A stretch of 64,000 nt of DNA from Bacteroidales bacterium (GCA_022653675.1 JALCST010000010.1:1-64000); one strand, 5' to 3'; positions 15,680 to 23,038 are shown, counted from the first letter of the stretch. The notes: generated by a model not told the origin, from the letters alone. A program made the numbers and translations.

Positions 15680-16293
15680 TGGAATACGGGGATTACATAG
15701 GGATACTGTCGGACATAACCGAACTCTCGGAAAACAACCTGATGAGAAGAAGGAACTATCCCGTTCCTCTTTACAGGGCGATGATCTACGCAGAGATGAG
15801 ACGCAACGGGGAAAGCCTGCCTTCGATAGCGAGGCAGTCGGGATATAACCACGCCACCGTCATCCACGGCATAAGGAAACTGAGGGAAGCGCTGCAATGC
15901 GGCAACTGCACGGAAGTCTCCGACACATTCAAGGAATACGTCAAGAGGCTCGGACCATCGGGGATCAGGGCCGACGTCGACAGGACAAAGACACTCTACC
16001 TCTCCGGCCGTATCAGCGGTGAGACCTTCGATGCCTTATACCACAAGTTCTACGGCGCAAAGGACAAACTTGAGTCGATGGGCTACGCCGTAGTCAATCC
16101 GCTCGATAACGGCCTTTCGATCACCGCACCGCATGCAAAACAACTTAGGAAAGACCTTGAGCTGCTCGAAAAATGCAACGTCCTTGTCCTGCTCAACGGC
16201 ACCGCCAAGGCATCGGCCGGGATGAAGGCGGAAATGGGCAAGGCAAGGGAGATGAAGATCCCGATCAAATACTACCGTGAAATCGTAAAATGA
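15679..16293 (+). CDS. DnaA C-terminal-like HTH fused to DUF4406
   Basis: A 204-residue two-domain protein. Residues 25-75 look like the DnaA domain IV HTH: RAMIYAEMRRNGESLPSIARQ then YNHATVIHGIRKL, close to the DnaA-box-binding signature DHTTVxHA. Residues 105-204 match DUF4406, a nucleoside deoxyribosyltransferase-like fold (YLSGRISG at the start, then KASAGMKAEMGKA and MKIPI). The fusion suggests a DNA-binding protein with a nucleotide-binding or -modifying domain. I use the ATG at 15679, which overlaps the previous stop, rather than 15658. Confidence 0.8.
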   Translation: MEYGDYIGILSDITELSENNLMRRRNYPVPLYRAMIYAEMRRNGESLPSIARQSGYNHATVIHGIRKLREALQCGNCTEVSDTFKEYVKRLGPSGIRADVDRTKTLYLSGRISGETFDALYHKFYGAKDKLESMGYAVVNPLDNGLSITAPHAKQLRKDLELLEKCNVLVLLNGTAKASAGMKAEMGKAREMKIPIKYYREIVK

Positions 16294-16311
16294 ATAAACA
16301 ATAAAAACATC

Positions 16312-16581
16312 ATGAAGACAATTTACAAATACAAAATCGAAGTAGAGGACATGCAGACCATAATACTTCCAAAAAACGCACAGATATTGACCGTGCAAAT
16401 GCAGAATGGGAACCCTTATATCTGGGCATTGATTGACAATGACGAGGAAGAAACGGAAGCCGTGACAATCGGGGTTTATGGCACTGGTAACCCAATAGAT
16501 AACAACTACACGTTGTCCTACATAGGGACATTCCAGATGTACGACAGTAAGCTCGTATTTCATGTTTTCCGCATGTCATAA
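16312..16581 (+). CDS. DUF7352-like small protein
   Basis: An 89-residue all-beta-looking protein: YKYKIEVEDMQTIILPKNA, then ILTVQMQNGNPYIWALID, a GTGN turn and a final LVFHVF strand. This order is typical of a widespread family of short phage and plasmid proteins named DUF7352. Function unknown. It lies in the distal half of the early operon, 18 bases after the DUF4406 fusion gene. Confidence 0.7.
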   Translation: MKTIYKYKIEVEDMQTIILPKNAQILTVQMQNGNPYIWALIDNDEEETEAVTIGVYGTGNPIDNNYTLSYIGTFQMYDSKLVFHVFRMS

Positions 16582-16590
16582 TAAACCGCA

Positions 16591-17157
16591 ATGGTTACGA
16601 TAGAAGAAATACTGAGCTATGCGCCCGACCGTTTTAGAAAAGCGGAATATGCTAAAAGGGAAAGAAAGGAATATTACAGGATGATTCGAGCTATTCGTTC
16701 TGATGATAAGGCGACATTGGCATTTTACGAATGCCTTGGCCACTATGCTGGAGCTATCCAGGATAACGCTACAACATTTAAGCAGGCCATGTCGGTGGGG
16801 ATAACGAATTTTTGGATTAATGATGCCGGCTGGATACAATATAAAAAACCGAAAATTGAGGACATTGAAATTTCGAGTAATAAGTTGAATTATGCTGTTC
16901 TTAAAATAAGTGAATATCCTAATGGACAATGGTCTTACGGATATGACTATTGGTTCAAAAGAGAAGGCGGAGGTTGTGACCCAAGTATTTGGGGACCTCT
17001 TTATGACACAAGGAATGCTGCTATTATTAATGGTCTTAGCTATATGGAAAACTCGAGTAATACAATTGTAAAAAGAGATGACGATCAGGAAGCAAGAAGA
17101 GCATTACATGGCATTGCTGCAATCCGAGATAAGATGTTTCAGCCAACATTATTCTAA
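16591..17157 (+). CDS. Unknown protein (188 aa)
   Basis: A 188-residue soluble protein of unrecognised family. The N-terminal third is helical and basic; the middle is aromatic-rich (NGQWSYGYDYWFKREGGG), suggesting a beta domain. The end carries KMFQPTLF. Base composition is more AT-rich than the recombination and replication genes, as in the PAPS-reductase-like gene after it. The two may have been gained together as a cargo segment. Confidence 0.6.
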   Translation: MVTIEEILSYAPDRFRKAEYAKRERKEYYRMIRAIRSDDKATLAFYECLGHYAGAIQDNATTFKQAMSVGITNFWINDAGWIQYKKPKIEDIEISSNKLNYAVLKISEYPNGQWSYGYDYWFKREGGGCDPSIWGPLYDTRNAAIINGLSYMENSSNTIVKRDDDQEARRALHGIAAIRDKMFQPTLF

Positions 17158-17203
17158 AAACTGACATACCATAACAACAACAGATATTGGAAAGGAAAGA
17201 AAC

Positions 17204-18058
17204 ATGACTAATAGATTGCAATTCTTGATAGAAGGATCCATTTCTCTCTTAAAAAGAGCCGAGCCGCTTGCCCTCGAAATGAATCCTAAGGGGTTCATTC
17301 TCGCTTTTTCTGGGGGAAAGGATAGCATCGTCATTTATCGCCTTGCACAAATGGCAGATATAAAATTTGAAGCTCATTATAATGTCACAACCCTTGACCC
17401 GCCGGAAAACGTGAGATTTATACGAAAAGAATATCCCGAGGTTATCTCTGATTATCCCCAAATGACTTTTTTACAATTAATCCGAAAACAAAAAATCTTA
17501 CCGATGGCACAAATGAGATATTGTTGTAGATATTTGAAGGAAAGCAGTCACCCTTCAACGGTAACAATAACCGGGGTGCGGCATGAGGAAAGTTCGCAAA
17601 GAGCGCACGCAGGAGAACTAAGAATCATGGGGCGAAAATTTGAAGGATCATTTGATCAATTTAACCGCGAGAATAAAGTCGAGCATTCTTGTGTCCTTGG
17701 GAAAGATAAGATAACGCTACAACCTATTCTTAACTGGAAAACTGCCGACATTTGGGAGTTTATAAGAGAAGAGAAATTGAAATATTGTCCTTTATATGAT
17801 GAGGGATTTACTCGTATTGGCTGTCTATTTTGCCCAATGACCTCAATAAAAGACATTAGAATGCAAGAGAGGCGTTATCCGAAATATCGTGCTGCGATTG
17901 TGAGAACAATAGGAAAAATGGTTGAAGATGGAGATTTTCATGAATTGCAGAAAACCTTCCCAGATATAAAAAGCGAAGAAATCTATAAGGCATGGACGAG
18001 CAAGAGAGCATATAAACCATTCATTTACGAACTTAGACATCAAGGGGAACTATTCTAA
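17204..18058 (+). CDS. PAPS reductase-like PP-loop protein with cysteine cluster
   Basis: A 284-residue protein of the phosphoadenosine phosphosulfate reductase/DndC superfamily. The PP-loop is FSGGKDSIV near residue 36. Cysteines lie in MRYCCRYLKE near 107 and IGCLFCPM near 206, consistent with an iron-sulfur cluster as in DndC and related proteins. PAPS reductases act on adenylylated substrates; DndC homologues work in DNA phosphorothioation. No dndBDE partners are visible here. A second family member lies at 23616 beside a ParB-like gene. Substrate unknown. Confidence 0.8.
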   Translation: MTNRLQFLIEGSISLLKRAEPLALEMNPKGFILAFSGGKDSIVIYRLAQMADIKFEAHYNVTTLDPPENVRFIRKEYPEVISDYPQMTFLQLIRKQKILPMAQMRYCCRYLKESSHPSTVTITGVRHEESSQRAHAGELRIMGRKFEGSFDQFNRENKVEHSCVLGKDKITLQPILNWKTADIWEFIREEKLKYCPLYDEGFTRIGCLFCPMTSIKDIRMQERRYPKYRAAIVRTIGKMVEDGDFHELQKTFPDIKSEEIYKAWTSKRAYKPFIYELRHQGELF

Positions 18059-18068
18059 AAACTAAATC

Positions 18069-18419
18069 ATGAGGCAACATATAGAAAGTAATCTTCAGCA
18101 GGCATGTGTAACGTGGTTCCGGCTTCAGTACAGGCAGTATGCTACGCTCCTGTATGCCGTCCCGAACGGCGGTTCGCGCAACAAGCTGGAAGCAGTCCAC
18201 ATGAAGCGTGAAGGCATCGTCTCCGGCGTCTCGGACCTGAATCTGGATGTCGCCCGGCAGGGCTACCACGGCCTCAGAATCGAGATGAAGACGAAAGTTG
18301 GCCGTCAGTCGGAGAACCAGAAGGACTGGCAAGAAGCGATCGAACGTCAAGGCTACCTCTATGTCGTCTGCCGATCATTTGAACAATTCATGACTACAAT
18401 AAACAATTATCTGGGTTAA
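18069..18419 (+). CDS. VRR-NUC domain nuclease
   Basis: A 116-residue protein matching stand-alone viral VRR-NUC nucleases (PD-(D/E)XK fold). The features are an N-terminal helix QQACVTWFRLQY, then YAVPNGGSRN, the metal-binding Asp in GVSDLNL near residue 57, and the E-x-K motif RIEMKTK near 76. These enzymes cut branched or structured DNA, such as Holliday-like intermediates, so a role in recombination or resolution before packaging is likely. Compact length is normal for phage versions. Confidence 0.88.
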   Translation: MRQHIESNLQQACVTWFRLQYRQYATLLYAVPNGGSRNKLEAVHMKREGIVSGVSDLNLDVARQGYHGLRIEMKTKVGRQSENQKDWQEAIERQGYLYVVCRSFEQFMTTINNYLG

Positions 18420-18435
18420 CGAAAAAGATACGGAA

Positions 18436-18870
18436 ATGGGTATTACAGCTATGCTGGAGCGCACCTACGAGATGGCGCGGAATAGAAAAAGCATCAGTGA
18501 ACTGACGTGCAGGAACAAGACATTGGCAGAACCTGTGCTGACAGATATGTCGAAGATACCGGAACTCTGGAAGCTGTTCCAGGAGATACTGGCCGAACGC
18601 GGAAACGGCGAGAAAATCAAGGGCACATACGACCGCGACAAGTTCCTTCTTATTGTCGTTTTGCTCTATTCCCCTGCGACTCTCTCCGGCGAGAAAATGG
18701 GAAAGGGACTGCGTGATGTGCTGGCCGAATGCTTCGGGCTGAACGCTCCTTCGGCAATTTCCGACAACGTGAGGGATGTCATATTTTTATGGGAGAACTA
18801 CAGTTCCTTTCGCGATGATGTTAAGTATATTTGGAGCGAGATAAAAAAACGGCAGGTCTCGGCATTTTAA
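18436..18870 (+). CDS. Last gene of the early operon, unknown (possible late regulator)
   Basis: A 144-residue helical protein of unrecognised family. Its position directly before a strong terminator and at the end of the early operon is where late-gene activators or antiterminators often lie. The chain has several amphipathic helices (IPELWKLFQEILAER, FLLIVVLLYSPATL, YIWSEIKKR) but no clear HTH. The regulator idea rests on position only. Confidence 0.6.
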   Translation: MGITAMLERTYEMARNRKSISELTCRNKTLAEPVLTDMSKIPELWKLFQEILAERGNGEKIKGTYDRDKFLLIVVLLYSPATLSGEKMGKGLRDVLAECFGLNAPSAISDNVRDVIFLWENYSSFRDDVKYIWSEIKKRQVSAF

Positions 18871-18882
18871 TTGGTTTGGAGC

Positions 18883-18913
18883 GGGCGCAGCCTTCGGGTT
18901 GCGTCCTTTTTTT
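18883..18913 (+). terminator. Rho-independent terminator of the early operon
   Basis: A ten-pair stem (GGGCGCAGCC with GGTTGCGTCC, two G-U pairs) closed by a TTCG tetraloop and followed by seven T. It lies 13 bases after the last early gene and stops the rightward early transcript. Confidence 0.92.
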
Positions 18914-18924
18914 GTGCAAATATA

Positions 18925-18956
18925 TTTGCAGGTTATAAATTTATTACCTATATTCG
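18925..18956 (+). promoter_or_regulatory. Promoter of the DUF4160/DUF2442/SIR2 block
   Basis: TTTG at 18925-18928, then exactly 20 bases, then TATATTCG at 18949-18956 (one change from TAnnTTTG). It starts just after the early terminator and 20 bases before the DUF4160 gene, so this block probably has its own promoter and may be expressed in the lysogen. Confidence 0.7.
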
Positions 18957-18975
18957 CATAGAAATAAGAAAAAAG

Positions 18976-19224
18976 ATGCCAACGATATTCAAACTATTCG
19001 GCTTTGTCTATATGTTTTACTCGAATGAACACGAACCTATACATATACACGTCGTCAAGGGCAGACAGAGGGCGAAATTCTCTCTTATGCCAGTGAAACT
19101 GATTGAGAACGACGGCCTGAGTGATTCGGAGTTACGAACGGCCGAAAAGGTAATAAAAGACAATAAGGAGACAATCATAACTTTGTGGAACAACTACTTT
19201 AATAACGATAAGAAAAATGGATAA
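18976..19224 (+). CDS. DUF4160 protein (toxin-antitoxin-like pair)
   Basis: An 82-residue DUF4160 protein: MPTIFKLFGF at the start, the family hallmark FYSNEHEPIHIHVV near residue 14, and a helical C-terminus. DUF4160 genes are usually paired with DUF2442 genes, as here, and the pairs resemble type II toxin-antitoxin modules. The exact activity is not established. The ATG at 18976 is 20 bases after the promoter -7 box, and the gene overlaps the next by eight bases. Confidence 0.85.
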   Translation: MPTIFKLFGFVYMFYSNEHEPIHIHVVKGRQRAKFSLMPVKLIENDGLSDSELRTAEKVIKDNKETIITLWNNYFNNDKKNG

Positions 19225-19624
19225 GATAACTAAAATATGGCTTACGGACTCGGCCGTCTGGGTTCAGAGAGCGGACGGTAAGACAGCAGCGGAGAAGTTC
19301 GCGGACTATCCAAGGTTAAGGGACGCCACACCGGAACAGAGGAGGGCTTATACCGCCGACGACTACGGCATACATTGGGAGGAGCTGGACGAAGACCTGA
19401 GCTTTGAAGGCTTCTTTGAGGAAAAGGAACACAGTCCCTTCTATCTTCTTTTCATGAAGCACCCGGAGATCAACGCTTCTGCAGTAGCACGGCGTATGGG
19501 GATAAAGCAGAGCCTTCTGGCAGCTTACATCAGCGGGCTGAAGACACCTTCAAAGAAACGCTCCGAGGAGATCCTCGACACCATCCATGAGATAGGCTCC
19601 GAACTCAGCACGGCATCCTGGTAG
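19217..19624 (+). CDS. DUF2442 protein fused to an HTH domain
   Basis: A 135-residue protein. Residues 1-70 form a DUF2442 domain (ITKIWLTDSAVWVQRADGK, then a FADYPRL segment and YGIHWEELDEDLSFEGFF). Residues 85-130 are an XRE-like HTH (NASAVARRMGIKQSLLAAYISG). DUF2442 proteins pair with DUF4160, encoded directly upstream. The added HTH suggests this member represses its own promoter like an antitoxin; that is inferred from domain layout. Confidence 0.82.
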   Translation: MDKITKIWLTDSAVWVQRADGKTAAEKFADYPRLRDATPEQRRAYTADDYGIHWEELDEDLSFEGFFEEKEHSPFYLLFMKHPEINASAVARRMGIKQSLLAAYISGLKTPSKKRSEEILDTIHEIGSELSTASW

Positions 19625-19659
19625 GGATCAATGTTAAAATAGAATTAAAAAATATTACC

Positions 19660-20883
19660 ATGACTACAATGATCTTCGGAGCGGGGGCCTCTATTCCTTT
19701 TTTCAAACCGACATTGACAACGGAATACCTCACCCAACAAATATTGAATCCTGAAAAATGGCGTGAAGTTATTGATCGCTATAATGATTCATTGGAAAAA
19801 AGAGGAATACAGATAACTACAAATGAAGTAATTTCATTTTTATACAAGATAAAATCCAAATTCCCAAAATACAATTTCGAGCAAATCTGTGAAATAGTAG
19901 ATAAAATTTCCTCATTTTCTTTTGGTCCGTGGCCTGGCATAACCCTTTTTAGCGATATATTATTACTGAATGAAATTCAACCTAAACAAAAGTTTGAATG
20001 GGAGAAGGTACCATTTCTTTTTCGCACGATAATCGCAGAATCAATACTTAATTTAGGTAAAGTTGATAATTATGAAAAGCTGCTTAAACAACAAAAAAAC
20101 TTCATAGAAAAACAAGATACGGGCGATAAAATATCTCTTATTTCATTAAACTATGATGATGTGATCTTAGATTCCATTGAAGGATTAGATGTTGATCATG
20201 GCTTTCATAGGAGAAATGACAGAACTAAGAGATTTTATCTTGATGTAACTCGATTTGCTAAAGCAAAAAAAACCATATCATTCCCTCATGGGCACTTGCG
20301 CTTTATCTCCGACAATACCAACGATACCTGTTATATTAATAATTCCACTAATGCTAATAAAATTAGGTGGAATAAATTAAATTCAAATTTTATAGATGGA
20401 ACACTACCTATTTTTCAAGATAAATTTGCTTATAATTTTAATACTTTCATTGTTACTGGGCAAACAAAAGATGGATGCTATAACCACCTGCCATATGCCT
20501 TTTATTATCAGAAAATGGCGGCAGATATTCTAAAAAGCAACATCATTACAGTTATTGGTTATTCATTTGATGACGCAGATATAAATAGAATGCTCAAATC
20601 TTTTCTTTCATTAGATACTAACAATAAAATATTAATTGTCAATTATATAGAAGAGAAAATCACAAAGGATTTGATAAACTCAATGGCACTATCAAATGGT
20701 AAAGGATTATTAAAATGGCTTTATGAAGTATCCATTGGTATTATCCAATTTTATGAGGAGTTTCCTGCTATAAATAGGAACCAAGTTGGACCTTTGAATG
20801 ATCAGGTCTTTTTATTCAAGGGTGGATATGAAAGATTCTTGAATCAATATAGCAATTACGTATTAAAAGACGTTTTAGTATAA
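19660..20883 (+). CDS. SIR2-like domain protein, candidate anti-phage defence
   Basis: A 407-residue protein with a SIR2-like fold. The N-terminal MIFGAGASIPFF near residue 4 matches the NAD-binding Gly-rich loop, SLNYDDVILDSI near 166 the conserved middle block, FPHGHLRF near 207 carries the likely catalytic His, and VIGYSFDDADINRML near 305 matches the C-terminal block of SIR2_2 proteins. Such proteins deplete NAD or sense infection in several defence systems. The gene is strongly AT-rich against its neighbours and lies behind a TA-like pair, both marks of a moron. The defence role is inferred. Confidence 0.82.
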   Translation: MTTMIFGAGASIPFFKPTLTTEYLTQQILNPEKWREVIDRYNDSLEKRGIQITTNEVISFLYKIKSKFPKYNFEQICEIVDKISSFSFGPWPGITLFSDILLLNEIQPKQKFEWEKVPFLFRTIIAESILNLGKVDNYEKLLKQQKNFIEKQDTGDKISLISLNYDDVILDSIEGLDVDHGFHRRNDRTKRFYLDVTRFAKAKKTISFPHGHLRFISDNTNDTCYINNSTNANKIRWNKLNSNFIDGTLPIFQDKFAYNFNTFIVTGQTKDGCYNHLPYAFYYQKMAADILKSNIITVIGYSFDDADINRMLKSFLSLDTNNKILIVNYIEEKITKDLINSMALSNGKGLLKWLYEVSIGIIQFYEEFPAINRNQVGPLNDQVFLFKGGYERFLNQYSNYVLKDVLV

Positions 20884-20916
20884 TCTGCATCTTATAGATT
20901 ACCCATAATTGGATAT

Positions 20917-20955
20917 AGAGCCTCACTCCTTTCCGGTCTGGGGCTTCTTTTTTTC
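20917..20955 (+). terminator. Probable terminator after the SIR2-like gene
   Basis: AGAGCC at 20917-20922 pairs with GGCTTCT at 20942-20948 (one bulge), followed by a run of T. It lies in the convergent gap and overlaps the 3' end of the minus-strand XRE gene. The loop is long, so the call is moderate. Confidence 0.45.
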
Positions 20956-21219
20956 GAGCCACTCCGCCAGGCTCTCCGAATCGTCGAAACGGTACATCTT
21001 ACCGGAGCATGAGACGAAGGCGGTGAAATCTTCCTTCTTCGTGTTGAACAGGTCTATCAGCTCCACATCGAGGGCAGAGGCGATCTTGTTCAGGGTACTT
21101 ATTGTCGGATTCCCGTTTATCGTTTTTGTGAGATTTGTCCTTGCTATGCCGAGTTGATCGGCAAGCGATTCCATTGTTATACCTTTCTCTTTGCAGATTT
21201 CCTTTACCCTAAGCTCCAT
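20923..21219 (-). CDS. XRE-family HTH regulator
   Basis: A 98-residue regulator. Residues 1-60 are a clear XRE HTH: VKEICKEKGITMESLADQL, then RTNLTKTINGNPTISTLNKIA. The rest is a short segment ending SLAEWLEKKKP. I use the ATG at 21219; the longer form to 21273 would read through its own promoter. It is divergent from the 21372 gene. Two identical palindromes, one in its 5' leader and one in the opposite promoter, are probably its operators, so autoregulation is likely. Confidence 0.88.
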   Translation of the reverse strand: MELRVKEICKEKGITMESLADQLGIARTNLTKTINGNPTISTLNKIASALDVELIDLFNTKKEDFTAFVSCSGKMYRFDDSESLAEWLEKKKPQTGKE

Positions 21220-21227
21220 TTTGCGTG

Positions 21228-21239
21228 ATATTATAATAT
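21228..21239. promoter_or_regulatory. Palindromic operator, copy 1
   Basis: ATATTATAATAT, a perfect 12-bp palindrome eight bases upstream of the XRE start codon, between it and its promoter. An identical copy lies at 21314-21325. Confidence 0.7.
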
Positions 21240-21243
21240 GAGG

Positions 21244-21274
21244 CAAAAATATTAAAAGGTATCTAATAATCAAA
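21244..21274 (-). promoter_or_regulatory. Promoter of the XRE gene
   Basis: Read on the minus strand, TATTTTTG (21251-21244) fits TAnnTTTG, and TTTG (21274-21271) lies 19 bases upstream. It drives the XRE gene; operator copy 1 lies just downstream. Confidence 0.7.
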
Positions 21275-21300
21275 AAAAATATAAAATAATGTAAACTTTA

Positions 21301-21332
21301 TTTGCTTATGTGAATATTATAATATATCTTTG
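21301..21332 (+). promoter_or_regulatory. Rightward promoter with embedded operator copy 2
   Basis: TTTG at 21301-21304 and TATCTTTG at 21325-21332 with a 20-base spacer form a consensus Bacteroidota promoter. The palindrome ATATTATAATAT (21314-21325) fills the spacer up to the -7 box, so a bound regulator would block RNA polymerase. It serves the gene cluster from 21372. Confidence 0.85.
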
Positions 21333-21371
21333 TACTCAGAAAAGAGATAATAAAACATCACAACAGCAATT

Positions 21372-21659
21372 ATGAAACTTAAGAGTCAACAGAAGGCAGT
21401 CATCGACGACGCAATAGAGCGGTTCGCAAGAAGCGGCTACGGACACTTCGACATCAGGGGCATTGACATCACGGATAACACCGAGGACGCCTGCGAAGCA
21501 GAAGCAGAGGGCGAGGTAAAAAGGTACTTCTTCACGGACCCCGAGGACGCTGTGATCTTCGGGCCTTACGAGGACGAGGATATCATAGACAAGGTGACGG
21601 TAAGCAGGTATGACGACGACGGCAACCTGTCGTCAGTCGAAAGGGCAGACAACTTTTAA
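21372..21659 (+). CDS. Acidic small protein (95 aa), unknown
   Basis: A 95-residue acidic protein (net charge strongly negative; EDACEAEAEGEV and GPYEDEDIID stretches) of unrecognised family, predicted soluble. It is the first gene behind the XRE-controlled promoter. Such acidic early phage proteins sometimes mimic DNA and inhibit restriction or nucleases, but no specific evidence supports that here. Confidence 0.6.
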   Translation: MKLKSQQKAVIDDAIERFARSGYGHFDIRGIDITDNTEDACEAEAEGEVKRYFFTDPEDAVIFGPYEDEDIIDKVTVSRYDDDGNLSSVERADNF

Positions 21660-21677
21660 TATAATACGAAACGATAT

Positions 21678-22001
21678 ATGAAACTCATTACTAAAGCAAT
21701 CGAAAACAGACTTAAAAGATATCCGCTTTACAGCCAGGACGGCATGGGCGGGGATGCAACGGCAATATGCAAATTCTTTGCACCGACAGGCAGATGGACC
21801 TGGTATGTTACCGAGGCAGAGAGACAAGGCAACAACGACTACGAGTTCTTCGGGCTGGTGATCAACGGCTACGGCGAAAAAGAATACGGGTACTTCACCC
21901 TCTCAGAGCTTGAGGGTGCAACGCTGCCTATGGGCCTCAAGATAGAAAGGGATAAAGGTTTCTTACCTACCAAACTCAGCAAGATAAACCAAATCAATTA
22001 A
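21678..22001 (+). CDS. DUF2958-like small protein (107 aa)
   Basis: A 107-residue protein: ENRLKRYPLYSQDGMGGDA, then KFFAPTGRWTWYVTEAE and YGYFTLSELEG. These match DUF2958, a family frequent on plasmids and phages with no proven activity. The W-T-W-Y segment and the final L-P-M-G-L-K-I-E-R-D motif are characteristic. Second gene of the 21.3-22.9 kb small-gene cluster, 18 bases after the first. Confidence 0.75.
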   Translation: MKLITKAIENRLKRYPLYSQDGMGGDATAICKFFAPTGRWTWYVTEAERQGNNDYEFFGLVINGYGEKEYGYFTLSELEGATLPMGLKIERDKGFLPTKLSKINQIN

Positions 22002-22013
22002 ACGCATAATACG

Positions 22014-22338
22014 ATGAAAAAGACATATCTAAGCAAGATCATGTTGCTTGCGTGGCAGTTCAGAAGGCAGACGGGCGTGGACTTCGGCGAGTGCCTGAAG
22101 AAGGCTTGGGCGAACTACAAGGTGGTGCGCCGTATGCGCAACGGCATAGCCCCGTTTCTATTTCATGAAGGTTGACGGCACCCTGCGCGAGGCGTGGGGC
22201 ACCCTCAGGTTCGACAGGCTGCCGCAACACGACTACGACAACGACAGGCGGGTGAAAAACCCGACGGTGCAGCTGTTCTACGACACCGAGAAACACGAGT
22301 TTCGCTGTTTCAAGAAGTTCAACCTTGTAAACGCATAA
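22014..22338 (+). CDS. SH3-like protein gene split by a +1 frameshift
   Basis: Frame one (22014-22175) gives 53 residues ending in a foreign HEG tail. Frame two (ATG at 22165, to 22338) gives KVDGTLREAWGTLRFDRL and a conserved C-terminus. Single Bacteroidota proteins of this type carry both parts in one chain (helical N-terminus, then a KVDGTLREAWGT SH3-like strand). Joining needs +1 near CCG-TTT-C (22152-22158). At TTT followed by C, tRNA-Phe could slip from UUU to UUC. Either programmed shifting, a natural mutation or a sequence error. Confidence 0.6.
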
Positions 22339-22360
22339 TACGGTAATTTCTAAATACACG

Positions 22361-22531
22361 ATGAAGACATATAAAATGGGAAATGGACAAGTGAGGATTT
22401 ACAGCCGCATACCGGCCGGGTGGTCGGTCATCGAGGATGCGGCCAATGCACCGCGCGGATACGAATTTATCTGCAACAACAAAGACCCGTTCACGAAAGC
22501 GTACAGACAGGGGCTAATAAGGACAAGATGA
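22361..22531 (+). CDS. Small protein (56 aa), unknown
   Basis: A 56-residue protein beginning KTYKMGNGQVRIYSRIP, with a strand-rich first half, the motif APRGYEFICNN and a basic tail. It resembles small conserved Bacteroidota phage proteins whose role is unknown. Coupled to the next gene by an ATGA overlap at 22528. Confidence 0.55.
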   Translation: MKTYKMGNGQVRIYSRIPAGWSVIEDAANAPRGYEFICNNKDPFTKAYRQGLIRTR

Positions 22532-22857
22532 TGGACGGATATCAGAGTGTCAGCACCGTGGCGATCTTCACGGGCGACATCACGGGACGGTTCGACATCT
22601 CGGATGCCATACACGAGGCGAAAGCCGCAAACGGGGGTTTCGAGTTCGGGCGCGGCTACGCCACCGACGTCCCCTTCTTCCGAGAGCGTATCACGACCAT
22701 ACCACAACGCCAGAAGGTGGACTATTTCGAGGTGCAGCAGAACGGCCTGTTCTACGGCCGCTGCATCATCGACATCGGCGGCAGGGAATACGAGAGCGCC
22801 GCCCTGGTCACGGGCCGCGACTTCGGCATAACGCTGTGCAAGGACCTGCCTGCATGA
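22528..22857 (+). CDS. Unknown protein (109 aa)
   Basis: A 109-residue protein with no recognised family. It has a long aromatic and basic middle (FGRGYATDVPFFRERITTIP) and alternating strands near the end (NGLFYGRCIIDIGGREYES). The start at 22528 overlaps the previous stop; 22531 is also possible. No membrane segment. Last protein gene before the tRNA. Confidence 0.6.
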   Translation: MMDGYQSVSTVAIFTGDITGRFDISDAIHEAKAANGGFEFGRGYATDVPFFRERITTIPQRQKVDYFEVQQNGLFYGRCIIDIGGREYESAALVTGRDFGITLCKDLPA

Positions 22858-22926
22858 AAAAGCACATTTATTATCATGACAATTAAAACATTGTCGTAAA
22901 TTAGGGTGTATTATGAATACCCGAAA

Positions 22927-22962
22927 GGCATCTGTCTTGCTAAATTTGTAGCAACAGATGCC
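22927..22962 (+). other. Hairpin directly upstream of the phage tRNA, with a possible -7 box in its loop
   Basis: GGCATCTGT (22927-22935) pairs perfectly with ACAGATGCC (22954-22962), ending one base before the tRNA. The loop contains TAAATTTG (22941-22948), which matches the TAnnTTTG promoter box, and GCT/AGC can extend the stem. So the tRNA may have its own promoter, or the hairpin may be a processing or termination element. Confidence 0.6.
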
Positions 22963-22963
22963 G

Positions 22964-23038
22964 CGCGGGGTGGAGCAGTTGGATAAGCTTGCTTGCCTAA
23001 CCTGCAAGAGGTCGGCGGTTCGAGTCCGTCCCCCGCAC
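22964..23038 (+). tRNA. Initiator-like phage tRNA with anticodon AAC (reads GUU)
   Basis: A full cloverleaf. The acceptor is CGCGGGG with CCCCGCA, giving a C1xA72 mismatch followed by six pairs. The D stem is GAGC/GCTT with A11:U24, the anticodon stem CTTGC/GCAAG with loop CTAACCT (U33 present, anticodon AAC), and the T stem GGCGG/CCGTC with loop TTCGAGT. The C1xA72 mismatch and A11:U24 are hallmarks of initiator tRNA and are not expected in a valine elongator; the start GCGGGGTGGAGCAG is the initiator sequence. The three G:C pairs of a true initiator anticodon stem are missing and base 37 is C. CCA is not encoded. Confidence 0.8.
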
